Shown: piece after piece, positions 1 to 5,537 of the stretch
Layout: every line of letters begins with the position of its first letter
How positions within the stretch are numbered: the stretch's first letter is position 1
Assembly: GCA_030595585.1 (NCBI GenBank)
Contig: JAUVCY010000114.1
Span: 1 to 6,434, forward strand
DNA from: Thermoplasmatota archaeon
GTDB lineage: Archaea > Thermoplasmatota > Penumbrarchaeia > Penumbrarchaeales > Penumbrarchaeaceae
DNA: 6,434 nucleotides
Reading direction: 5' to 3'
The notes under the pieces: model-generated
What the model was told of the DNA's origin: nothing
Seen by the model: only the letters and a program-made list of their open reading frames with translations
Databases searched by the model: none
Translations under genes and position numbers: made by a program

Positions 1-785
1 GCATGATCCACGTCATGCCCGCCACCTTCTGGATGTTCCTTGTTGCGGTCTTCGCGGCCGCCGCCATACCGATAACATCGGGCCTGGCATCGAAATGGCT
101 CATCTACGAGGCGGTACTGGAGAAAGGCATAGGTGTGGTCGTCCCCCTGATGTTCGTGGCCTCCGTGGCTGCGTTCCTCTACTCCTTCAGGATCCTGCAG
201 GGCGGCTTCATGGGACAGCTCAGGGATGAGTTCAAGGACGTCAAGGAGGCGCCCATTACGATGCTTATCCCCATGGGGATCCTGATGGCAGCATTGATGA
301 TCATCGGTTTCCTCCCCGGCCTTCCCATGGTCCTGATCGAAAAAGCGATGGGAGACCTGGGAATTGCGGCCCCATCATACAGCCTGATAGAGCTGGGGAC
401 CGGCATAGGCACGTACAGCGGCCTGGTGGTCATGTTGTCCGTGGGCGCCGGATTCGTCATAGCCTGCATCATCTTCTTCGGGGGATACAAGAGCAGGAAG
501 ATCTCCCTGCGGGACCAGTACACCGGAGGCGAGGAGCCCATGCCGCACATGGACAAGAGATATCACTATGCCTGGAACTTCTACGCCCCGTACAAACGGG
601 TCCTGGGGCCATATTTCAATGACTGGGTCTCGAAGGGTTACAGTGTGATCTACCGTGTGGCGAGCCAGCTGGGCCGGCTGCACAGGTCGATATTCAACGG
701 CGATATCACGGCCTATATATGGATCATATTCGGCACAATGGTCGGGATAGGCATTCTCTTCTGGAAGTTCGGGGGGTGGTTCTGA
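1..785 (+). CDS. mbxH': Antiporter-like proton/ion-translocating subunit (NuoL/NuoM/MrpD family, MbxH'-like), 5' partial
   Basis: This is the C-terminal part of a membrane subunit that moves ions in complex I-like enzymes. The frame is open to the left edge, so the ATG at position 3 is probably an internal Met. About 260 residues are visible. Hydrophobic segments lie near residues 7-29, 43-65, 84-105, 136-161 and 238-256. The first ends in the family signature IPITSGLASK (residues 22-31), whose Lys belongs to the conserved 'GF.SK' region of NuoL/M proteins; IGFLPG (101-106) is a second family motif. A soluble loop with YTGGEE (173-178), followed by an amphipathic Tyr-rich stretch and a last transmembrane helix, resembles the H subunits of Mbh/Mbx complexes. 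The stop overlaps the next start (TGATG), so the two genes are probably translationally coupled. Whether it is the first or second H copy cannot be told from the fragment; the position just before the NuoH homologue favours H'. Confidence 0.85.
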   Translation, partial: MIHVMPATFWMFLVAVFAAAAIPITSGLASKWLIYEAVLEKGIGVVVPLMFVASVAAFLYSFRILQGGFMGQLRDEFKDVKEAPITMLIPMGILMAALMIIGFLPGLPMVLIEKAMGDLGIAAPSYSLIELGTGIGTYSGLVVMLSVGAGFVIACIIFFGGYKSRKISLRDQYTGGEEPMPHMDKRYHYAWNFYAPYKRVLGPYFNDWVSKGYSVIYRVASQLGRLHRSIFNGDITAYIWIIFGTMVGIGILFWKFGGWF

Positions 786-1735
786 TGGCATGGTCCACGA
801 CAACATGGGTAATGGCGGCGCTTGCGCCGATAATAGTATTCCTTGCTGGACATCTGTTCATGGGAATAACGCGGAAGATCACAGCCCGTATCCACAGGCG
901 GAGAGGGCCTCCGGTGATGCAGCAGTTCATAGACGTCTTCAAGCTGTTCGGAAAGAGGACCTCCACCACCCACTCCTGGGTGCAGGATATGGGCGCCCTC
1001 TTTGCGGTGATAGGCGTGATCGCGTGCTCCCTGTTCATACCCATAGGCGGCGACCCGGTCCTCTCCTTCCAGGGGGACGTGATCGTTCTGGTATATCTAC
1101 TGGCCATCGCCCCGCTGGGCATGGCGTTAGGGACAGGTTCCACGGGGAACCCCAACTCCGCCATAGGCGTGTCCAGGGGGCTCATGCTCATGCTCGCATA
1201 CGAGCTGCCCTTTGCAATTGTGATCGTCACGATCATCGTACACTTCAAGACCGCCTCCCTGGGGGAGATCGTTGAGGCCCAGAAGGGCTTCCTGGATTGG
1301 GCCATCCTCTCCCTGCCTCTTTCCGCGATCGCGGCCGATCTGGCCCTCCAGGGGATGCTCGGCGAGAAGCCTTTCGACCAGCCCGTGGCCCCTTCCGAGG
1401 TGGCATCCGGGCCCATGGTGGAGTTCGGGGGCAAATACCTGGGCATGCTCATGATATGGCACGCCATGTCGGTCGTCGTCGAGGCGGGCCTCTTCGTCAA
1501 CCTCTTCCTGGGGGGAGGGGTCCTCTTCGGCGGGGGAACGACGCTTGCCCTGATAGGCAACATCTTCGTATGGCTTGCGCTCACATTGATGGTGTTCATC
1601 TTCTCCATCTTCATCAACTCCGTGTTCGGCCGATTCAAGATGGGACAGGCGCTCAGGTTCTACTGGGGTTTCCCCACGCTGATAGCCCTCATCGGGCTCT
1701 CTATTGCGGTCCTGTCAAACCTGGGGGTGTTCTAA
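785..1735 (+). CDS. mbxM: NuoH-like membrane anchor subunit (MbxM-like)
   Basis: This 316-residue polytopic protein is the NuoH/Nqo8 homologue, which links the soluble electron-transfer arm to the ion-pumping membrane arm. Family motifs appear in order: RRRGPP followed by Q46/Q47, D50 and K53 (residues 38-53); STGNPNSAIGVSRG (119-132) followed by YELPF (139-143); PFD (196-198) with a GPMVEFGG loop (209-216); and GQALRFYW near the C terminus (287-294). Length fits the family. The ATG at 785 is chosen over an upstream in-frame ATG because it overlaps the stop of the preceding gene and has GGTG at 775-778, six nt away. The loop after PFD is unusual: the usual acidic 'EAExE' reads VAPSE (201-205). 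The next gene begins immediately after the TAA. The symbol follows gene order and homology and is less certain than the family. Confidence 0.9.
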   Translation: MAWSTTTWVMAALAPIIVFLAGHLFMGITRKITARIHRRRGPPVMQQFIDVFKLFGKRTSTTHSWVQDMGALFAVIGVIACSLFIPIGGDPVLSFQGDVIVLVYLLAIAPLGMALGTGSTGNPNSAIGVSRGLMLMLAYELPFAIVIVTIIVHFKTASLGEIVEAQKGFLDWAILSLPLSAIAADLALQGMLGEKPFDQPVAPSEVASGPMVEFGGKYLGMLMIWHAMSVVVEAGLFVNLFLGGGVLFGGGTTLALIGNIFVWLALTLMVFIFSIFINSVFGRFKMGQALRFYWGFPTLIALIGLSIAVLSNLGVF

Positions 1736-2338
1736 ATGGATGATGAGCCGAGAGGCGGCCTGCTTGACCAGAGTGGAATGGAGATCACGAACCTGCCCGA
1801 GAGGGGCTTTCTGAGGAAACTCGCGGATTGGGCTTCAGCCAAGTCCATGTGGATCCTGTACTACTGCACGGGCTGCGGGGCGGTGGAGCTCCCCCCCGTG
1901 ATGACCTCCAGGTACGATATGGAGAGGTACGGGATGGGACCCATGGCGACCCCAAGGCAGGCTGACCTCCTGCTTATCACGGGATATCTCTCCGTCAAGA
2001 CCCTCAAGAGGGTCGTGAGGTCCTACGAGCAGATGCAGGACCCCAAATACGTGCTGGGACACGGTTCATGCACGATCGATGGGGGCATGTACTGGGATTC
2101 ATACGCCACCGTAAAGGACGTCGGCCTCTACGTCCCCGTCGACCTCTATCTGGCGGGATGCATGCCCAGGCCCGAGGCGATCCTCCAGGCCGTGGAACGG
2201 CTTCAGGGCATGATAATGGACGGTACCGCCGACGGGTGGATGAGGTACAAGAGGGATTACAAATTTTACAGGGAGAACCAGGACAAAGTGTTCAAGAGGG
2301 GTCCCGACTGGGCTCTGGAGGAGCCCGTTCTCAAGTGA
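1736..2338 (+). CDS. mbxJ: NuoB-like [4Fe-4S] subunit (MbxJ-like)
   Basis: This 200-residue soluble subunit carries the [4Fe-4S] cluster next to the active site (N2 equivalent) and passes electrons from the ferredoxin-like subunit to the large subunit. Likely ligands are Cys44 and Cys47 (CTGC), Cys112 (GHGSCTIDGG) and Cys142 (LAGCMPRPEA). Other family signatures are SRYDMERYGM (58-67), TPRQADLLLITG (72-83) and VPVDLYLAGC (133-142). Bacterial NuoB has two adjacent cysteines at the first site; the CxxC here is the arrangement of group 4 hydrogenase and Mbx-type small subunits. The start abuts the previous stop (TAAATG) and has GGTG at 1726-1729, six nt upstream. A charged C-terminal extension after about residue 162 lies outside the conserved NuoB core. 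The family call is very secure; the Mbx assignment rests on motif type and gene order. Confidence 0.92.
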   Translation: MDDEPRGGLLDQSGMEITNLPERGFLRKLADWASAKSMWILYYCTGCGAVELPPVMTSRYDMERYGMGPMATPRQADLLLITGYLSVKTLKRVVRSYEQMQDPKYVLGHGSCTIDGGMYWDSYATVKDVGLYVPVDLYLAGCMPRPEAILQAVERLQGMIMDGTADGWMRYKRDYKFYRENQDKVFKRGPDWALEEPVLK

Positions 2339-2342
2339 GGTG
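2337..2342 (+). promoter_or_regulatory. Shine-Dalgarno site that sets the start of the NuoC-like gene
   Basis: GAGGTG overlaps the stop codon of the preceding gene (TGA at 2336-2338) and ends six nt before the ATG at 2349. The same GGTG-to-ATG spacing occurs at the neighbouring genes, so the ATG is preferred over the in-frame GTG codons at 2340 and 2346; the first of these lies inside the Shine-Dalgarno sequence itself. Confidence 0.75.
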
Positions 2343-2348
2343 GTTGTG

Positions 2349-2927
2349 ATGAAAGAGGATACGTTATCTGATGTGGATAAAAAAAGTGAGAATTACGTTC
2401 CTGGTCAAACCACCGTTCAGGAGGTGCTGGGATACGTCAGTGCCCACCTGCCCGATCTCGAGGTGAAGCTGCTCTCCAGCAGGAGGGGGGAGATCCTCGT
2501 GGACCACTCCATCAAGGGAGAGGTCCTGACCAGGCTCAAGGAGGAGGGATTCGACCATTTCGCGGCACTGAGCTGCATCGACCTGATCGACGATGATCGG
2601 ATCCAGCTTGTCTATCACGTCTGGTCCTACGGCTCAAAGGGCCACATCCTTGTAAAGACAGAGCTTCCCAGGAAGGACCCTTCAACCGATACAGTGTACC
2701 GGATCTACAGGCCGGCGATCACGTACGAGAGGGAGATCAAGGAGATGTTCGGCGTGGACTTCCCTGGAAATCCCAGGCTGACCCAGTTCATACTGGAGGA
2801 CTGGGAAGGGCCCCCACCCATGCTGAAAGACTTTGATACCGAGGCATATGCCGTGGACCATTTCAACATGGTCCGCAGGGACCCGCCGTCCAAACCCCCT
2901 CAGCCGAAGAAAGGGGGTGAGAGCTGA
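2349..2927 (+). CDS. mbxK: NuoC-like subunit (30 kDa family, MbxK-like)
   Basis: This 192-residue soluble structural subunit holds the large subunit and the NuoB-like subunit together; it carries no cofactor. The core is recognisable from SCIDLIDDDRIQLVYHVWSY (residues 75-94), through YRIYRPAITYEREIKEMFG (117-135), the classic 30-kDa-subunit signature, to GNPRLTQFILEDWEGPPP (140-157) followed by K160 and D161. The N-terminal 25 residues and the Pro/Lys-rich tail (about 178-192) are not conserved parts of the family. The ATG at 2349 is chosen from its Shine-Dalgarno site; GTG starts three or nine nt earlier would add one or three residues. The first roughly 70 nt are noticeably AT-richer than the surrounding coding DNA, as is common around initiation regions. 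The stop overlaps the next start (TGATG). Confidence 0.9.
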   Translation: MKEDTLSDVDKKSENYVPGQTTVQEVLGYVSAHLPDLEVKLLSSRRGEILVDHSIKGEVLTRLKEEGFDHFAALSCIDLIDDDRIQLVYHVWSYGSKGHILVKTELPRKDPSTDTVYRIYRPAITYEREIKEMFGVDFPGNPRLTQFILEDWEGPPPMLKDFDTEAYAVDHFNMVRRDPPSKPPQPKKGGES

Positions 2928-4033
2928 TGGACGATTTCAGATCCACCGAGATCATCTTCGGACCGCAGCATCCCGGCATACACGGAAACTTCGCCATGAG
3001 GCTCGAACTCGAGGGCGACATGGTGAGAAGGGCCCGTGTGGTACCTGGGTACCTCCATCGTGCCTTCGAGAAGCTCATGGAGAGGAGGACCTGGCACCAG
3101 AACATCGCACTGGTTCCCAGGATATGCGTTCCAGACCCGGATGTTAACGAGGTCGCCTATTCCATGGCCATCGAGGAGATAATGGGCCTTGAGGTTCCCA
3201 GGAGGGGAGATTACATCAGGACCATCGTCCTGGAGCTCTCCAGGCTCGCATCACACCTCATGGGACTGGGCGGGTTGGGGGGCGCGATAGGCCTCTATAC
3301 ACTGCCCATGTGGACCAACGGTGAGAGGGACTATATCCTCGACCTGTTCGAGGCTCTAACGGGAGGCAGGGTATATCACATGTACACGTGGCCCGGAGGG
3401 GTTCGCTGGGACATGCCCGAGAACTGGCCCAGGAAGGTCCTGAAGGTGTTGGACCACATCGAGGCACAGCTTCCGTCATACTACTCGCTCTTCTTCGAGT
3501 CGAAGGTAACGGATGCCAGGCTGAAGGGGCTCGCCCCGATAACCACCAGCTGGGCCGTTGAACACGGCGTTACAGGGCCCAATCTCCGGGCGACCGGGCT
3601 CGAGGTGGACCTCAGGAGGGACGACCCCTATGCCGCATACGAGGACCTGGACTTCGACGTTATAACGTTGAAGCAGGGCGACGGCATGGCAAGGGCCCTC
3701 GTACGGTGGTACGAGGTGGGCCAGTCCATAAGGATCATCAGGGATGCCATGGAGAAGATGCCAGGGGGACCGGTGATCGCCAAGACACCCCCTCCACTTG
3801 CGTTCACGGTTCCCCCAGGGGACCACTACGCCCACGTGGAGAGCTCAAAGGGAGAGTATGGATACTACGTCATCTCCAAAGGGGGAAAGTACCCCTACCG
3901 CGTCCACGTGAGGGGGCCTTCCTTTACACACGGCATAGACGTTCTGGAGAAGATGTTGATAAACCAGGAGCTTGCGGACGTCGCTCTGATAACAGGGGGG
4001 CTGGATGTATGTCCCCCGGACATAGACAGGTGA
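2927..4033 (+). CDS. mbxL: NuoD/[NiFe]-hydrogenase large-subunit homologue with CxxD/CxxD site (MbxL-like)
   Basis: This 368-residue subunit should house the catalytic site of the complex. Near the N terminus, GPQHPGIHG (residues 12-20) is the NuoD/group 4 signature. At the first metal-binding position of hydrogenases the sequence is PRICVPDPD (64-72), so Cys67 is present but the second Cys is Asp70. At the C-terminal position it is DVCPPDIDR (360-368): Cys362 present, second Cys replaced by Asp365. Compared with quinone-reducing NuoD, the Asp-Tyr pair after the conserved Arg is Cys67-Val68, so the quinone-binding Tyr is absent. The protein ends at the Arg matching the end of NuoD, with no extra C-terminal peptide for a maturation protease to remove. 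GGTG at 2916-2919 lies seven nt before the ATG. The family is certain; the Mbx/Mbs-like role (sulfane sulfur or polysulfide reduction) is inferred from this site and the gene order. Confidence 0.9.
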   Translation: MDDFRSTEIIFGPQHPGIHGNFAMRLELEGDMVRRARVVPGYLHRAFEKLMERRTWHQNIALVPRICVPDPDVNEVAYSMAIEEIMGLEVPRRGDYIRTIVLELSRLASHLMGLGGLGGAIGLYTLPMWTNGERDYILDLFEALTGGRVYHMYTWPGGVRWDMPENWPRKVLKVLDHIEAQLPSYYSLFFESKVTDARLKGLAPITTSWAVEHGVTGPNLRATGLEVDLRRDDPYAAYEDLDFDVITLKQGDGMARALVRWYEVGQSIRIIRDAMEKMPGGPVIAKTPPPLAFTVPPGDHYAHVESSKGEYGYYVISKGGKYPYRVHVRGPSFTHGIDVLEKMLINQELADVALITGGLDVCPPDIDR

Positions 4034-4035
4034 TC
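4028..4035 (+). promoter_or_regulatory. Shine-Dalgarno site formed by the end of the preceding gene
   Basis: AGGTGATC matches the archaeal anti-Shine-Dalgarno complement over eight bases. It consists of the last codon of the large-subunit gene (AGG), its stop codon (TGA) and two more bases. GGTG (4029-4032) is six nt from the ATG at 4039, the spacing seen at the other genes of the operon, but only three nt from the ATG at 4036; this favours 4039 as the start. Confidence 0.75.
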
Positions 4036-4038
4036 ATG

Positions 4039-4551
4039 ATGACCGATTTCGTGAAAAAGACCATAAGGCCCTTCAGGGCGCTCCGCTTCCTCGCGAGGAA
4101 ACCGCATACTATTATCTCTCCCCACGAGCAACATAATGATATCGAAGGGGAGCCGCTTCCCACGGAGAGATACCGGGGGATCCACATCAACGACTGGGAG
4201 ACCTGCATCAGCTGTGGTCTCTGTGCCCGGATATGTCCGTGCGATGCCATAGAGATGGTCGAGGTTGAGGGGGAGCAGAAGAAACGCCCCGAGGTATCCT
4301 ACGGTAGATGCTGTTTCTGCGGCTTCTGCGAGGACGTATGCCCCAGGGACTCAATGCACCTGACCAGCAATTATGTGATGATAGACAAGAACAGCGAGAC
4401 CTTTACGTTCCTCCCGGAGAACGACCTGGAGGAGTTCCAGAAGGAGTACATCGTGGAGACGTCACAGCTCAGATACAACGACAAAGATGTCAAGAAGGCT
4501 GAAAAGGGACCATCTGCGAAGAAAGGTGTGAAAGGTAAGAAGAAAAAGTAG
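4039..4551 (+). CDS. mbxN: NuoI-like 2x[4Fe-4S] ferredoxin subunit (MbxN-like)
   Basis: This 170-residue subunit is the expected electron entry point from soluble ferredoxin. It has two [4Fe-4S] motifs: Cys56-x2-Cys59-x2-Cys62-x3-Cys66-Pro and Cys91-x2-Cys94-x2-Cys97-x3-Cys101-Pro, with additional Cys68 and Cys92. This arrangement is that of NuoI/EchF/MbhN proteins, which bind two tetranuclear clusters in series. The N-terminal 45 residues resemble the membrane-facing N-terminal segment of the family. The C terminus is a low-complexity basic tail (about 151-170, ending KGKKKK), unusual for the core family. The ATG at 4039 is preferred over the adjacent ATG at 4036 on Shine-Dalgarno spacing. 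It is the last gene of the operon; no NuoE/F/G or FpoF-like gene follows, which fits direct ferredoxin oxidation. Confidence 0.92.
   Translation: MTDFVKKTIRPFRALRFLARKPHTIISPHEQHNDIEGEPLPTERYRGIHINDWETCISCGLCARICPCDAIEMVEVEGEQKKRPEVSYGRCCFCGFCEDVCPRDSMHLTSNYVMIDKNSETFTFLPENDLEEFQKEYIVETSQLRYNDKDVKKAEKGPSAKKGVKGKKKK
4536..4548 (-). terminator. Possible T-tract terminator for the minus-strand gene
   Basis: Read on the minus strand, the DNA just beyond the stop of the MEMO-like gene is CTTTTTCTTCTT. This is the reverse complement of the Lys-rich 3' end of the ferredoxin-subunit gene. Archaeal polymerases can terminate at short T-runs without a hairpin, so the tract could end minus-strand transcription. 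No comparable T-run is seen on the plus strand just after the operon. The pyrimidine run may be only a by-product of Lys codons. Confidence 0.3.
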
Positions 4552-4562
4552 GACCCATGCGG

Positions 4563-5360
4563 TCATCTGGGCCATACGCCGTAGAAGACCGAGGCTACGA
4601 CGGTGGGCTTCTCGGTTTCCAGCACTTCCGAATAGTCCGATAGCCTCTGGTAGAATATCCGCCACTCGAGGTCACCCTCCAGCAGGGAGGCCAGGGACGT
4701 GCCGTTCGCTATCTGATCGTTCAGCCTCACCTTCGCCATCTCGACAAATGATAGGAGGTCCCTCTTCCCGTAGAGGAGATCGAGCATCTCCCCGATGTGG
4801 TGAAATATCACCTTCTCGTGATCCTTTGGGATATCCTCGATCCCGTAACCGTGTCCGAAATGGGTGAGGTCACCGGTCAGCACAATTGCCGTGTCGCCGT
4901 CGACCCTGCCCCTGAGCTCCTGTCCGAAGCGAAGGTGATCCTCCACGAACAGGGAGAGATCATCGTCAACGCGGCCGTGAAGTGGCATGAACACCTCTTC
5001 GATCTCAAGGAGCGGCAGTCCCAGCTCCTGTGAGAATATCCTGGAGATATCCCTGAATCCGTCCAGGGAGAACTCAAGGTCGGGCCGTCCGTAGTGGCCC
5101 CTGTGCAGCACCCCCATTGCCAGGACCTTCCTCTTTCCAGACCTGTAGATCGCCCTGATCGTCCTTATGAGGGCCTCCAGGCTGCCGTCGATGTACGTAT
5201 GGGGAAAAGATAGAGCGCCTCCCTTTTCCAGAACCTCCAGGGGGCCGTCGTCATCTATTACGCCCCACGCCTCCCGGATGGAGTCCCTAAGCTCGACATC
5301 CCTGCGGTTCCGCTCATTTTTATAGTAGTCGCTCCAAGTACCATCACGCAATGGTTCCAT
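4563..5360 (-). CDS. Divergent MEMO-like protein
   Basis: This 265-residue soluble protein shows no signal peptide or membrane segment. It resembles the MEMO family (AmmeMemoRadiSam protein B), a fold related to class III extradiol dioxygenases. Matching points in order are an N-terminal GTWSDYY region (residues 7-13), FPHTYIDGSLEA (52-63) at the place of the family's 'PHAGY..SG' with His54, MGVLHRGH (82-89) at the place of 'LGP.HH' with His86, and VLTGDLTHFGHGYG (160-173) at the place of 'SSD.SH.G' with Asp164 and His167. The Cys that completes the proposed metal site in human MEMO1 (Cys244) seems to be missing: the corresponding stretch reads NDQIANGTSL (214-223). The start is well fixed, because the codon before the ATG is an in-frame TAG. 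No radical SAM or AMMECR1 partner is visible in the window. The alignment was made by eye, so the family call is moderate and the function unknown. Confidence 0.6.
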   Translation of the reverse strand: MEPLRDGTWSDYYKNERNRRDVELRDSIREAWGVIDDDGPLEVLEKGGALSFPHTYIDGSLEALIRTIRAIYRSGKRKVLAMGVLHRGHYGRPDLEFSLDGFRDISRIFSQELGLPLLEIEEVFMPLHGRVDDDLSLFVEDHLRFGQELRGRVDGDTAIVLTGDLTHFGHGYGIEDIPKDHEKVIFHHIGEMLDLLYGKRDLLSFVEMAKVRLNDQIANGTSLASLLEGDLEWRIFYQRLSDYSEVLETEKPTVVASVFYGVWPR

Positions 5361-5387
5361 CTATTACAATATGGGCGTCTCCATTGA

Positions 5388-5396
5388 AATAAATAT
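5388..5396 (-). promoter_or_regulatory. TATA-like box of the minus-strand MEMO-like gene
   Basis: On the minus strand ATATTTATT is centred about 32 nt before the ATG (5360). With the usual archaeal distance of roughly 26 nt from box to start site, transcription would begin only a few nt before the ATG. The absence of any purine-rich Shine-Dalgarno sequence in the 15 nt before the ATG agrees with a leaderless or nearly leaderless mRNA. Confidence 0.5.
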
Positions 5397-5433
5397 CGTT
5401 TGAATTATCATAAGGAGAGGTCGGATCAAGATG

Positions 5434-5459
5434 CCCTTTCATTCAGGGTCCCGTTTCAT
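5434..5459 (+). repeat. Direct repeat CCNTTTCAT upstream of the peptidase promoter
   Basis: CCCTTTCAT (5434-5442) and CCGTTTCAT (5451-5459) share eight of nine bases and start 17 bp apart. They lie 18-43 bp upstream of the TATA-like box of the C25-type gene, a place where an activator or repressor could bind. TCATG (5456-5460), overlapping the second copy, also pairs with CATGA (5466-5470) as a short dyad. Such short matches can arise by chance. Confidence 0.3.
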
Positions 5460-5476
5460 GCTTGACATGAGATAGA

Positions 5477-5484
5477 TTATATAT
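5477..5484 (+). promoter_or_regulatory. TATA box of the C25-type peptidase gene
   Basis: TTATATAT is a good archaeal TATA box in the AT-rich intergenic region. It predicts a transcription start near 5505-5509 and a leader of roughly 30 nt before the ATG at 5538. The predicted leader contains a small GGGGT-CCC-ACCCC hairpin (5509-5521). Confidence 0.55.
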
Positions 5485-5537
5485 CACAAACCAATTGTTA
5501 AATGATCGGGGGTCCCACCCCATTCGGATGTGCCAAT

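Noticed and set aside
719..784. Longer NuoH-like protein starting at the in-frame ATG at 719
   Set aside because: It would overlap the preceding gene by 67 bases; the ATG at 785 has a properly spaced GGTG and the common TGATG junction.
724..1638. 304-codon open frame on the minus strand opposite the NuoH-like gene
   Set aside because: It is an antisense shadow of a gene with clear family motifs; its translation has no recognisable domain and is rich in Pro, Ser, Arg and Thr, as expected from GC-rich antisense DNA.
2927..4033. Functional H2-evolving [NiFe] hydrogenase (Mbh/Ech) large subunit
   Set aside because: Two of the four Ni-Fe cysteines are Asp and there is no C-terminal processing peptide.
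3706..4038. Upstream extension of the ferredoxin-subunit frame starting at 3706
   Set aside because: It overlaps the well-supported large-subunit gene, and its translation is Arg/Gly-rich without family similarity. The Shine-Dalgarno site and NuoI homology place the start at 4039.
1..4551. Ordinary NADH or F420H2 quinone oxidoreductase (Nuo/Fpo)
   Set aside because: The NuoD-type quinone Tyr is absent, the NuoB homologue has CxxC, the gene order differs, and no NADH or F420 input subunit is visible. Input subunits outside the window cannot be excluded.
4552..4700. Terminator for the plus-strand operon
   Set aside because: No T-run or convincing hairpin is visible on the plus strand after the stop at 4551; the operon transcript may run into the convergent gene.
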